DNA from: Ilyonectria destructans | Lineage: Eukaryota > Ascomycota > Sordariomycetes > Hypocreales > Nectriaceae | Direction: 5' to 3' | NCBI GenBank assembly: GCA_020740775.1 | Contig: JAHEWK010000016.1 | Coordinates: 620,001-684,000, forward strand | Length of the DNA stretch: 64,000 bases | Shown here: piece by piece, positions 11,452 through 21,456 of the stretch | Layout of the letters: the number at the start of each line of letters is the position of its first letter | How positions within the stretch are numbered: position 1 is the stretch's first letter | Position numbers and translations under genes: made by a program | Notes under the pieces: generated by a model | What the model saw: only the letters and a program-made list of their open reading frames with translations | The model's database searches: none | Told to the model about the DNA's origin: nothing

Positions 11452-13161
11452 ATGGCCGAGGAGCAACAGAATCCGGAGACGGCCCCGCTCGTTGCCGACG
11501 ATAATGTGAGGACCCGCCGCGGCTCCGGCGCCTCATAAACCCGCTAACAGACTTCCAACGTTCCGTAGGCCGTTGACGAGACAGATGATGATGGCGACTC
11601 GGCCCTCGGCCTGGTGAGTGCAGCCTCTCGTCGGGAGTTACCGCTGTCTAATAACTAGGGTCACAAAGGGTGCTGGAAGTGACCTCACGTCTTTGAAATC
11701 TAGCATCTTGAGGTATCGTCAGGAAAACGGCAGGACATACCATGCATACAAGGATGGCGGTGAGGACTGCCCAAGCCCTATGAATTGCAGTGACGCCAAA
11801 ATGACTGACAAATGCAGCATATGTCCTCCCAAATGACGAGGTCTTGTGGCCCCGCCTATTGTTACCCCCGGCTCCAAGTGCTGACTTCACGGGACGCAGG
11901 TAGAGAACGAGCGACTAGGTAGGCCAAGCTCCGCGAGCTGTTTTGCAAGCATGTCTAACTAGACACAGATCTTCAACATCACTTATTCCTTCTTACTTTT
12001 GATGAGAAACTACACGCTGCCCCCTTGACCAAGCCGCTCCGCCGCGTGTTTGATGCCGGATGTGGCACAGGGATCTGGGCTATTGAGTTTGGTAAAGTCC
12101 CGCCATCAATCACCAAAAGAAATAAATCTTCTGACAAATGTCTAGCGGACGAGCATCCCGAATGCGAAGTGGGTCACAAAATGGTTGTCGATTGAGTACC
12201 AACTAATTCCAAGTCGAATACTCTAGGTTGTTGGCGTTGATCTGAGCCCTATCCAACCAAATGCGTAGGTCACCCAAGCACACGAACAAACGCATCATCC
12301 TTATTGCTATGCTGACGTCTCTTTCCACTTCAAGCATCCCCCCCAACGTTGCTTTCTACGTCGACGATTTAGAGGAACCCTGGGACTACTCAACCAAGTT
12401 TGATTTCATCTTTGCGCGCTTCCTAACCGGATCGATTCGGGACTGGCCCAAGTTCTTTAGGCAAAGCTTTGAGTATGGCATCACCTATGCTCCCCCTCCC
12501 TCCTCCTGTAAGCTGAATACCGCTAATCCTAGATATTATTAACAGGTCCCTCAACCAGGGTGGTACGATCGAACTGATCGACATTGTCTATCCCATTCAG
12601 TCTGATGACGACACGCTCTCTGAAGACTCGCCGCTATATAAGTGGTCAAAGTTGCTGCTAAGTGCCTTCACTACCATTGGCTCTCCACTCGACAGCGCCT
12701 TGAAATACAAGGAACAGCTTGAAGAGGCTGGCTTTGTCGACGTCACCGTGGTGAAGCGCAAGTGGCCGCTGAATAGATGGCCTAAGGACCCGAAACACAA
12801 GCAAATCGGTAAGTCTTCTCTTTGGTCAAATCGTAATTCAACAAGCCCACCTGATTCAAGCGCTTATGCTCACGCATACCCTTCGCGGTCCAGGGATATG
12901 GGCTCATGAAAACACCATGGACGCCTTGGCGGCGTTGAGCCTGGCCGTGTTTACGCGCGAGATAGGTCAAGGTGGCCTCGGCTGGGGCAATGAAGAATTG
13001 GAGGTGTTTCTTACTGGCGTCCGTAAAGATTTGAAGAATCTGGCCATCCACTCGTACTGGCCGATGTAAGTCCTCACTTTTGAATGAACATAATGTCTAA
13101 AGATCTGGGGATGAGCTAATCATTTCTCAGTTGGTCGGTATACGCTACGAAACCCGAGTGA
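11452..13161 (+). CDS. LaeA-like (TAM-domain) methyltransferase
   Basis: Predicted 339-aa methyltransferase of the LaeA/TAM type common in large families in ascomycetes. Twelve exons sum to 1,020 nt: 11452-11505, 11569-11613, 11669-11759, 11818-11840, 11900-11918, 11969-12091, 12146-12168, 12227-12264, 12335-12472, 12546-12808, 12894-13065 and 13131-13161. Two of the introns end in AAG rather than YAG. Diagnostic sequence in order: an acidic N-terminus, ILRYRQENGRTYHAYKDG, RLDLQHHLFLLTFD, motif I VFDAGCGTGIWAIEFA, VVGVDLSPIQP, PPNVAFYVDDLEEPWDY, then FDFIFARFLTGSI and GGTIELIDI. These proteins either act on small molecules or, like LaeA, regulate secondary metabolism. Exons of 19-38 nt make this gene easy to mis-annotate. 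Confidence 0.85.
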
Positions 13162-14893
13162 TAGTAGACTCGACCATGAATGGTTATTGAGCAAGGGAGC
13201 GATGCAAAAGGTGACCTTCAGGGTGCGCTTTCTTCATCGTGATAGCCGGGAGGCTGGCGTCATCTCTTGAACGAACCACTGAGAGAGTGAATGGATCAAG
13301 TAGTTGAGGTTCAAGTCGGATAAGTTTGATTGGTGACTATCATGATTGATGCCTGTATTGCACATTTGATTGGATCTCAACAAACGGGACTGTGTTTTGA
13401 GAGACTGTATTTATTTCATTGCAAACCCGAAACCCGATGCCGTTGTCAGGACTGCATCGTCTACGATTTCGGGTTTGAGAGCCAATAGACATTCATTTAG
13501 AATCCCTTATCTCGACAAGCCCAGCTCACTACCTTTACATAATTCCAGCGTTAGGCGGGAATTTTCCCAGACTGTTCGTTTAGTGGTTCCATCCTGCTGA
13601 TAGGTGTTCAAATCCGAGAGCCGAGAGCCGAACTGCCCATCCCAAGTAAATGGCCAGCATTGGAACATCGTTGTCTAGGCATCTCAGACATACATCTCAG
13701 ACGACTGCGTCTGTTCGAACTCCAACACTTAGAACTAATTTTCTTCGGGGGTTCGTGAGCGTCCGCTAGCACAACTGTGGTGGTATTGTTGCCCACAACC
13801 GGAGTCTTGGGCTGCTCCTCGCCAGACGGGACGTGGTGATATGGCTGAGGGTAGTGTCGAACTTTTGCACTATTCTGAGTGCCGTCGGCAAAATCATCGT
13901 CGTCCCAGTGTTGGGCGTCCTGAACCCGAAGACGGCGCTGTCGACTCATACTGAAACTTACAGTTGCCGTGCGTGAGAGTGGCCTTTAAAATACCAACGA
14001 GAAACCGGGGAAGCCCTGGTCACTCCCTGGAACGGGGGATAAGAGTTGGTTAAATAACTAAAAATGGTTCAGGCTCTGAGCTTCGAATGACCTAAAAGTG
14101 GCAGGACTCATGCAAGCCCAGTGTCACAGCGAGACATTGGCGCTACACAAGGTTGACATTGGCTAAATGAGTTCTGAGCGGTTTAAAAAGTGCATTTGAG
14201 GCTTGAAAATACTCAAATAAAAACCTCAGACACACGTCTAGTGCAGAGAGGCAAGGCATACTTGTTCGCATAGGCCAATATCCCCGCGCTGATGAAGCAA
14301 GGGGGTCTGCTAGCTGAATAGACATCAGGCTCTGAGGTCCGGCACTCCAAGATGATGTTCTTGCAATAAAAAAGAGTCCCAAAATTGCCGTTGAACCTCG
14401 ACAAGTATTGCGGGGACCTGGACTGCCCATGCGAACACAGAAGCCAACCCCTTGGCGCGAGCCAGCAATGCTCAATTCGTCGGGTCTGCGTGGGCAAAGA
14501 GTTTCAACCATGGAAAGCTTATACGTACAAAGACCAACCAGACCTTGGCCATTAGCCCATGCAATCTGCGCTTGTTCTACTAGGGTCTAGATCCCAACGC
14601 CACGGTGACTACAACGCATTGCTAAGGAAGCTTGCTCTTCTGACACAGACAAATTCGGCTTGTTAGCTATCTGACTCTACTACGCACTTGGAGACATTCA
14701 TGATGAGACGTCGTAACGGTTTGGTCTTGTGTGCAGTGTTTGGTGTGCCTTTCTAGAATTCAAGCAATTAGACACCCATCCAAGACGCAATTGCCGTTTT
14801 CAATTCCCAGAACAGAGTGCGTCTGACTTTTAGAACGTGGAAAGATTGGCGATACTTGGTATGAATGCCTTTCAGAAATCTGAAAGACGCCTA
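13162..14893. other. Intergenic, mostly nothing recognised
   Basis: About 1.7 kb between the LaeA-like gene and the gasdermin-like gene. Apart from the doubtful open frame at 13608-13949 I see nothing. Some short phrases recur (GAGAGCCGAGAGCC near 13615), but I see no clear transposon ends. Confidence 0.45.
13608..13949 (-). CDS. Hypothetical short protein (doubtful)
   Basis: Open frame of 113 codons starting from an ATG at 13949. A TATA-like TATTTTAAAGG lies about 45 bp upstream on the minus strand. The N-terminal half is hydrophilic with a DDDDFADG acidic run and a HYPQPYHHVP stretch; the rest looks like frame drift (Ser/Arg-rich). No domain recognised. It could be a short first exon of a lost gene or chance. 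Confidence 0.25.
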   Translation of the reverse strand: MSRQRRLRVQDAQHWDDDDFADGTQNSAKVRHYPQPYHHVPSGEEQPKTPVVGNNTTTVVLADAHEPPKKISSKCWSSNRRSRLRCMSEMPRQRCSNAGHLLGMGSSALGSRI

Positions 14894-15733
14894 TCATTGG
14901 TCCTTCATTATCACAAACTTCCCGCCGGGTCCGACGCTCTCGGCTACCGTCTCATTCGCCTTTCCCAAGACTGATGCATCCTCGACAGTAGCTGCCATCA
15001 TATCTGGTACACCTGCCGCCCTGGACGTATCAAACGACTTCCACACAGTTTTCTTGGCCAAGGTTGGTGTGTCTGCTGTACTGCTGCTGAAAGTTCGGAA
15101 GCGGACCTCTTGGTAACCGACGGCAATGATGCGTTCTCCGGGGGCAAAGAAAGACGCCGAGTGTTCGTGGGCATGGCCGTGGCGCACCTCTGCCTTGGGA
15201 TTAAGTGCCTTGTTAAGCATCGGTGCTCCGGGAGCAACCCCTGCCGCAGCCTCTGCTACAGGAATAGTCCCTTTGACCTCTACTTCCGAGGACTCGCCGT
15301 GGTCCAAGGAGACAGAGGCATCTTGCACCACATGCAAAGACACGACCAAATAGATGCACGTCCTGCCTCTGTACTTCTCCAGCCACTCCTTTACTTTATC
15401 GTTGCTGAGTAGCTCCTCGAACTTGTCGTCCACGTGGTACAGGTCGTAACTGACGGCCTTGGTAGTCTTGAGCGTGTCGACGGAATTTCCTGACTTGCTG
15501 GCCAAGACATCAAGTATCTTGGTTAGCAAAAGGCGGAAGCTGGATGAAGATGTCGCATTGGTGAGGTTGTCAATGTTTTCGAACACTCTTCGCGATCTGT
15601 CGGCGTTCGTAAGAGTCAAGCTTGCAGCTTTGCAGAAGTTCTTCTGGGGGGTTTTCGTATCCAGCACGAGTCGTCCGAGTTGCACGTCGTCTGCTGTGAG
15701 GAACCCATCCATGAACCGAGAAAGGGACGGCAT
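14894..15733 (-). CDS. Gasdermin-like pore-forming protein (HET-Q1/RCD-1 type), putative
   Basis: Predicted 279-aa protein in one exon; the first ATG is at 15733 because the frame upstream starts only with TTG. I infer a fungal gasdermin-like cell-death executioner: membrane pore formation after proteolytic removal of an inhibitory C-terminus. Basis: length near that of HET-Q1 and RCD-1; a beta-rich N-terminal part starting DDVQLGRLVLDTKTPQ; a central YLVVSLHVVQDASVSL strand pair at about 125-141; and a late APGERIIAVGYQEVRFR strand pair at about 196-212. A low-complexity Ser/Ala/Lys tail of about 60 residues follows, a plausible site for cleavage. A His-rich HGHAHEH insert sits at about 183-189. 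The gene is divergent from, and 374 bp away from, a CHAT protease gene, matching the gasdermin-protease pairs described in fungi. The family call is from memory of patterns, not a search. Confidence 0.6.
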   Translation of the reverse strand: MPSLSRFMDGFLTADDVQLGRLVLDTKTPQKNFCKAASLTLTNADRSRRVFENIDNLTNATSSSSFRLLLTKILDVLASKSGNSVDTLKTTKAVSYDLYHVDDKFEELLSNDKVKEWLEKYRGRTCIYLVVSLHVVQDASVSLDHGESSEVEVKGTIPVAEAAAGVAPGAPMLNKALNPKAEVRHGHAHEHSASFFAPGERIIAVGYQEVRFRTFSSSTADTPTLAKKTVWKSFDTSRAAGVPDMMAATVEDASVLGKANETVAESVGPGGKFVIMKDQ

Positions 15734-16107
15734 CTTGTTCAATCTGGCGCAACAGCTGCCCAACGCTTCTGTACTGTGTCAACTATGTTTGAGGCCCCTC
15801 TCGAGAAAGTCAAAGTTGCTGCCTATTAACCCAGTATATTGACAATCCTAGATGGCGGCTCACGCGACTCTCCCCGCTTGGGGTTGCATAATGGGCTGCT
15901 GACGGGCTTCAGTTGTGGCTGAATTTCGTCAATCAAAACGAAGAGTGAGCCACCCACAAGATTTCGTCACCTGACCTAATATTTGCTATTCGCTCTTAAG
16001 ATTGGGCAGAGTTTATCACCTCGTTGCCTGATAAGATAATCCCTGTTTTCCTGTGTCTAACCGAAGACACTCAAAAAACGCTCGACTGGGATATATATAG
16101 ATTGGGC
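15734..16107. promoter_or_regulatory. Bidirectional promoter of the gasdermin-like / CHAT pair
   Basis: 374 bp between the two divergent ATGs. A TATA-like ATATATATAG lies at 16091-16100, only 8 bp before the first in-frame ATG of the CHAT gene (16108). That spacing is too short for a usual 5' UTR, so translation may start at the second ATG (16153), leaving a 53-bp gap. Confidence 0.5.
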
Positions 16108-19100
16108 ATGACCTCATCTTGTCTATGCCACAACGACACCGACTCTGGCAAAATGGAAGTCCAGGCATTGGAAGCAATCGTGACCGCAATTCCCTTTGAC
16201 AGTCCCGAGAAAGCTGAGGCTCTGAATGAACTTGGAAAGCGCCTCTGGCAAACCGCACTGCAATATAACTGCGAAGACACCCTGCGAAGGGCCGTTTTAA
16301 CCATCGAGGAAGCAGTGCGAATGACAGAGACCCCGTCAGATCTATCAAAGTATCTCAACAATCTCGGGCTCTTTCTCTCCGATTTGGCATCATTCTCTGG
16401 CGATAAGACATACTGGAAGCAGGCTATCTCGTCGTTGGAGCGTGGAAGCCAATGTGCCCCGGAAACAATACAAAGCGTCTTGCTACTGAACTTGGGGAAC
16501 ACACTGCGCATGCTATATGACGTCGAGCAAGATGTGGGACTTCTAGATCGCGCGGTTGCTGTCTTTCGGGATGGTTTAAACGCGAATCCCACTGCGTTGG
16601 CCAAGCCCAAGCTGCTTAGTGGGTTGGCAACATCTCTACTGGCGAGACATCTCGCCAATACAAAATGTGTCACTGACGACTTGGACGACGCTTTCAAAAC
16701 GGCCGGAGAGGCTGTCGAAAGTTCAGATGATGATCATCCCTTTCGTGCGGTATTCCTCGATACGTACGCCTCGGTGCTGTTCGCTCTTTTCGGCCGCCAA
16801 CATTCAATCGAACTCTTAGATGATTCGATCTCATACGGATTTGAAGCAGTGGACTTGGCTAGCAGACAGAATTCGCCAAATGCTCCGAAATTCGTCATCA
16901 ACCTTGTTGGATCTCTCTTCATGCGACGTCGAATCGAGTCCTCAGCCTCTGACCTTGACGAGGCTCTGAAATTATTGCACAACGTTTTGCAGGACGTCGA
17001 CGACAACCATCCAGATGAAGAATTCTGCTCGTTACTCTATTCTCGTTGTCTACTAGATCGGTATGAGCGAGACGGTGACGAGCGTGATTTTAACGCCTGT
17101 AATGACAGTCTGGCAAGCCTCTTCAAGACTTTAGCTGGAAAGGATGCGCGTTGGTCACCTTACCTCGCTACCATGGTAGATGTGCTTATCAGTCACTCCG
17201 AGCTCTCGGCATCTACCGAATTCCTTGACCAGGCCGTGGGCATCTTGAAGAACGCGTCCTTGCACATTCCAGATCACAGTCCTGACGCGTCCGTCGTCTA
17301 CGACCACCTGAGTATCGGTCTGCTGGCAAGGTTCCAACTCCGCGGATCTCTCGATGATCTGAGTTGCGCTTCCGCCGCAGCTCATAAAGCTTTAGAGCTT
17401 TTGGATGAGTCCTCAATAGATTACACCTTATCCCAGGTGACGTATGCGAATGTGCTGTTGAGGACATATGAGGAGATGGGAGAGGAATGCTACTTGGACT
17501 CCGCGATCCAGCTATATGAACAAGTGCTCGCGACAGACTGTGTCTGGAGATCCCTACGTCCCGGAAGACTGACTGTACTTGCTTTCGCTCTGCAACTTCG
17601 TTTTGGTCTGCACAAACGGGATGGGGACTGGGAGAAATGCCTCGCAGCATGCAAAGAGTCCGTCGACGCGTCAAATGATTCTCCGACACATTATCTACCC
17701 GTGGGTCAGATGGGCAACGTCTGGTTCGAGAAAAGTCGATCAAACGATGAGGACCCTAGAAATGGAGAGTACCTAGAGCAGGCGATACGGTATTTGACTG
17801 TGTCCTTGGACTCGATGCCCAGGGACCACGTCGACAGGGCGTCCTGGCTGAATAACCTCGGTCTGGCATACGAGTCACTATTTAAAGATCGACAAGATGT
17901 GGTTTTCTATCGACATGCGCTAGACACATACCATGAAGCAGTCCGGCTCGGAACCGCATCCCCATTCTTACGGGTCACTGCAGCGTATCGCGTCCTGGTG
18001 CTAGCTGGTCTGTCCGATCTACAAGAGGCAACAGAAGCTGTGAAACAAGCCATTGACCTTCTTCCGACTCTTAGCCCCCGCCTTCTAAAACGAGATGACC
18101 AGCAACACATGATTACAATGTTCAGTGGCCTTGGGACCTATGGAGCTGCCGTGCTCTTGCAGGCAGAGCAGGACCCATTGGAGGCTGTCCGTGTTCTCGA
18201 GACCAGTCGGGGGATCATGAACAGTATGCTGATCGACACGCAGACTGATGTTACGGTTCTCGACGAATATGATGAGAAGTTGGCCTTGGAGTTCAAGGAT
18301 ATCACCAGCAAGCTCGATACTGTATCTGAGTCTGTAATTCGCCTGGCCAAACCACATAACTTCCTCAGTCGTGACCCGGAGACTCGGATTGCAACAGCAA
18401 AGGCATTCAACAAGCTTGTGCAAAGGGTTAGGAAGATCAATGGACTCGAAGGCTTTCTTATGCCTCCAACAGAAAAACAGATCCAATCAGTGGCAGGATC
18501 ATCGTGCATTGTCCTCGTCAATGTCTCCAGTTTCAGAAGTGACGCCCTGGTGGTTCAGTCTGACCGCATTTGGAGTTTGAGTCTCCCTGAACTCAAGGCA
18601 GAGGACGCTATTAGAAACGCCAACAAATTATCGCAAGCTATACTCGACGATGGGAACGGCACAATTGGTAGGATGGAGACAAACGAATGCCTTCGGGAGA
18701 TACTAGCCTGGCTTTGGCGTAGTGTCGTTAACCCGATCCAAACCAAACTCCCTCAGACGGAAGATGAGATGCCGAAACGCATTTGCTGGATCCCGGTTGG
18801 TGTTATGACAAACTTTCCCATCCACGCAGCAGCTGATCCGGATACGGGTGATAATGCAATGGACACCATCATCTCTACGTACGGCACCACGATCAAAGGC
18901 CTCCGCCATTCACAGCAAAAGCTCTCTTCTTTGACACCCGGCAGAGGCAGCGGGTTGCTTGTCGCAATGCAACAGACGCCAGGCGAAAGCAACCTCCAGT
19001 TTGCCCTGGATGAAGTCTCGTCGCTTGAAGCTCTCTTGAAACCCATTCTTCCTGCAACAGCTGTGCTAAGCAATCCCCCTGATCCAGGGACTACGGGCTC

Positions 19101-19647
19101 AATTCCCACGAAACATTCTGTACTCAGCCGCCTTTCAGACGCCGAAGTCCTCCACTTGTCTTGCCATGGCCTCGCTGACACAGAGAACCCGTCTCAAAGC
19201 CGGCTTCTCCTCCTCGACTGGCAGAGTAGCAACCCCGGCCCGTTGACTGTAGCTGATATTACTGCCCAACGGCTCCCAAATGCGCGATTGGCCTTCCTCT
19301 CCGCGTGTCACGCTGCGGTGGGGCGGTCCCCCGACCTGCTGGATGAAGGAATTCATCTCGCTGGAGCGTTCCAACTGGCAGGTTTCCCGCAAGTAGTGGG
19401 GACGCTGTGGCAGGTAAGTGACAAGCGAGCAATGCAGCTTTCCAAAAAGGTGTGGCAAATGATCTTGGCTTCGAGTGATGGGAACAGTACTCGGAGCATA
19501 GAATATCAGCGACTGGCGGAGGTGATGAATCGGGCAGTGAGAGAGCTAAGAAGGGACACTACGGTGGTGGATGATGATGATGATGTTGACTTGGAGTTCG
19601 AAGACGAGCCGTTTGTATGGGCGCCATTTGTCTACATGGGGCTTTGA
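16108..19647 (+). CDS. TPR-CHAT protein (caspase-like protease)
   Basis: Intronless; 1,179 aa from the ATG at 16108, or 1,164 aa from 16153. The open frame extends 5' only with non-ATG codons. The first ~800 residues are alpha-helical pairs of TPR character, for example LLNLGNTLRMLYD, LLDRAVAVFRDGLNANP and WLNNLGLAYESLF. The C-terminal ~350 residues form a CHAT domain of clan CD. The catalytic His is in VLHLSCHGLAD (codon 19165-19167) and the Cys in AFLSACHAAVG (codon 19306-19308), followed by the usual EGIHLAGAFQLAGFPQVVGTLW. An acidic DDDDDVDLEFEDE run precedes a WAPFVYMGL end typical of CHAT. No NACHT or NB-ARC motif is present. Role inferred: a sensor-protease that cleaves the neighbouring gasdermin-like protein. 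The His/Cys dyad looks intact, so the enzyme should be active. Confidence 0.88.
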   Translation: MTSSCLCHNDTDSGKMEVQALEAIVTAIPFDSPEKAEALNELGKRLWQTALQYNCEDTLRRAVLTIEEAVRMTETPSDLSKYLNNLGLFLSDLASFSGDKTYWKQAISSLERGSQCAPETIQSVLLLNLGNTLRMLYDVEQDVGLLDRAVAVFRDGLNANPTALAKPKLLSGLATSLLARHLANTKCVTDDLDDAFKTAGEAVESSDDDHPFRAVFLDTYASVLFALFGRQHSIELLDDSISYGFEAVDLASRQNSPNAPKFVINLVGSLFMRRRIESSASDLDEALKLLHNVLQDVDDNHPDEEFCSLLYSRCLLDRYERDGDERDFNACNDSLASLFKTLAGKDARWSPYLATMVDVLISHSELSASTEFLDQAVGILKNASLHIPDHSPDASVVYDHLSIGLLARFQLRGSLDDLSCASAAAHKALELLDESSIDYTLSQVTYANVLLRTYEEMGEECYLDSAIQLYEQVLATDCVWRSLRPGRLTVLAFALQLRFGLHKRDGDWEKCLAACKESVDASNDSPTHYLPVGQMGNVWFEKSRSNDEDPRNGEYLEQAIRYLTVSLDSMPRDHVDRASWLNNLGLAYESLFKDRQDVVFYRHALDTYHEAVRLGTASPFLRVTAAYRVLVLAGLSDLQEATEAVKQAIDLLPTLSPRLLKRDDQQHMITMFSGLGTYGAAVLLQAEQDPLEAVRVLETSRGIMNSMLIDTQTDVTVLDEYDEKLALEFKDITSKLDTVSESVIRLAKPHNFLSRDPETRIATAKAFNKLVQRVRKINGLEGFLMPPTEKQIQSVAGSSCIVLVNVSSFRSDALVVQSDRIWSLSLPELKAEDAIRNANKLSQAILDDGNGTIGRMETNECLREILAWLWRSVVNPIQTKLPQTEDEMPKRICWIPVGVMTNFPIHAAADPDTGDNAMDTIISTYGTTIKGLRHSQQKLSSLTPGRGSGLLVAMQQTPGESNLQFALDEVSSLEALLKPILPATAVLSNPPDPGTTGSIPTKHSVLSRLSDAEVLHLSCHGLADTENPSQSRLLLLDWQSSNPGPLTVADITAQRLPNARLAFLSACHAAVGRSPDLLDEGIHLAGAFQLAGFPQVVGTLWQVSDKRAMQLSKKVWQMILASSDGNSTRSIEYQRLAEVMNRAVRELRRDTTVVDDDDDVDLEFEDEPFVWAPFVYMGL

Positions 19648-20375
19648 GGCCCATCCAAGGCGTGCGCTAGGGCTAAATTATTTTGTGGATATACCGTTCG
19701 TGAATATACCGTTCGACGGCGTGCATTGGGAGTATGGAGGAGCAGAAGATGGAATCGGTCGCCTTGGGCGCCTCGGGATGCACCGCGCAGTTCATCTTCC
19801 CGACACACCGGTAACGTTTGAGAAAGGGTCGGCCTCATAGCTTAAACAAGAGACTTATTAAACTAGAACTTGGCTGCGAACAGTATTATCTTCGATCAGA
19901 GATCTCGACATGCTGCCCACGGGTTCTGAAATGCGTCATTGTTGGAAGAGGACGGCCAAGAGAACGGACGTGGCTGTGACAACGTTGATGTATTTCGTCA
20001 GCAGTTCTAAATCCAGACGCGAGAAGGATGAGTGAACATAACAAAATAAGGGTTGGCGTTGTGTCCGGCCGCTCGATCGCCTAGGAAAAGTCAAGGATAA
20101 GAGTCAGGATACTTCAGTAGATAGATTGTGCTTGGGTAATGGCGAAAGAGATTTTGTGAATAAAATCAAACGGTCTAGGGTCGCTGCCGGATAAGGAAGC
20201 AACTGAACGCGGCTCCACTTCGCGCAACACGTCACGGACGATTGTTAATAAAGTGGCATTTGATCAATCCCAAAATGGAATATATTGAACGCGCACTAAA
20301 AGTACAGCCTCCCTTAACACGTCACTTGCTGTAGTAATCAACTTAAAATATGTGCAGCTAGCAGAGGATGAAATT
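19648..20375. other. Intergenic, nothing recognised
   Basis: The 3' flank of the TPR-CHAT gene and distal upstream region of the secreted-protein gene. No gene or repeat seen. Confidence 0.5.
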
Positions 20376-20382
20376 TATAAAA
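20376..20382 (+). promoter_or_regulatory. TATA box of secreted-protein gene
   Basis: TATAAAA lies 85 bp before the ATG at 20467, in an AT-rich promoter. It is the usual spacing for a fungal gene with a short leader. Confidence 0.55.
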
Positions 20383-20466
20383 GGATAACGAGCACCGACA
20401 AAACGAAGGGCTATTCAAGACACAGAACAAGACTCATTCTAGCAAAGTTTACCATTGTCATACAAG

Positions 20467-21199
20467 ATGTCCTACCTTAAATTCCTCGTCGCCACTTTGG
20501 CTGCCACGACAGTTGCGGCCTCTAGTTGCCATCCATTCCCTTCCTCTATGATTGAATTCTCTGTCAATTTCAAGGAGCCGAAACCACCGCGGGTCAAGCC
20601 AGAATTTGGTACCAACTTTGTACAACACAAATGGTACGACTCTGCAAAACGCCGCTTTGTTGGCCCACACTCACTGTCGAACAGGAACGAGAACCTGTCC
20701 CATATTACGACTGGGTACATCACCAACTCTCCGTCTCAGGGTGTTGTCCGCGCTGTCGAAGCATTCGATGGCAATATGGCTTCTTCACTCTTCAATTACA
20801 AGAATGTCACCCAAGATGGACTTGTGGACAATACCATGATCACTTACCACCCAAACTCCACTGAGCCTGAAGTGTGGAGAGGATACGTCAATTCAGGCTT
20901 CCCCCTCTTTAGCGAAGATATCTTGATTCAAGGTGGCGCAGTCTTCGTTGGGCTAGTTCAGCGACAATTTATAGACGGTCGCGTTGCTGCGGTATGAACT
21001 TGATTTTCATCCTCAACGAAATCTCATCGGCTAATGGTGGATCTAGTGGAGCCTTTTGTATCAAGGCGTAATTCCGGTGACAGTTTTCGTCGATGAATGT
21101 GGCATCGTTGTTGGATATGACTATTTTTCGCCTGGTTTACGAACACGCGTTATCACAGAATTTTTCAACATCCGAGTTGGCTCTTCAGATTTCGAGTGA
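20467..21199 (+). CDS. Secreted protein of unknown function
   Basis: Predicted 225-aa secreted protein in two exons (20467-20991 and 21047-21199; intron 55 nt with GGCTAAT branch). The ATG at 20467 gives a typical signal peptide (MSYLKFLVATLAATTVAASS). The mature part has only a few Cys, two to three N-glycosylation sequons (NVT, NST), and a patterned beta-rich body: KWYDSAKRRFVGPH, HITTGYITNSPSQGVVRAVEAFDGN, then SLLYQGVIPVTVF and GIVVGYDYFSPGLRTRVITEFFNI. I do not recognise the family. It could be an effector or a small extracellular enzyme-like protein. It is next to, but on the opposite strand from, a Zn2Cys6 gene. Confidence 0.75.
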
Positions 21200-21456
21200 T
21201 GACTTGGAAATCCTAACTTACATCATTTGGATGCCTTGATGTTCTTTATATGTCTTGGCTGCGGAGGTTTTATCCGGCTAGCTCGGACCGAGGTCGGGGC
21301 TACACGGTTCCTCTACTAGACTCTAGTGCTGCTATATCACTCTATACAGGTTTAGATAGATTATGAACGAATTTCTTTTTTTGTCTTGGCTAAACTACAT
21401 GAAGTTTAACACAGCTGAGGCGTATATATTCATATAGCGCTATCTAATGGGTGCTA

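Noticed and set aside
16071..19458. Several minus-strand frames opposite the CHAT gene
   Set aside because: Antisense shadows; the plus frame has intact CHAT motifs.
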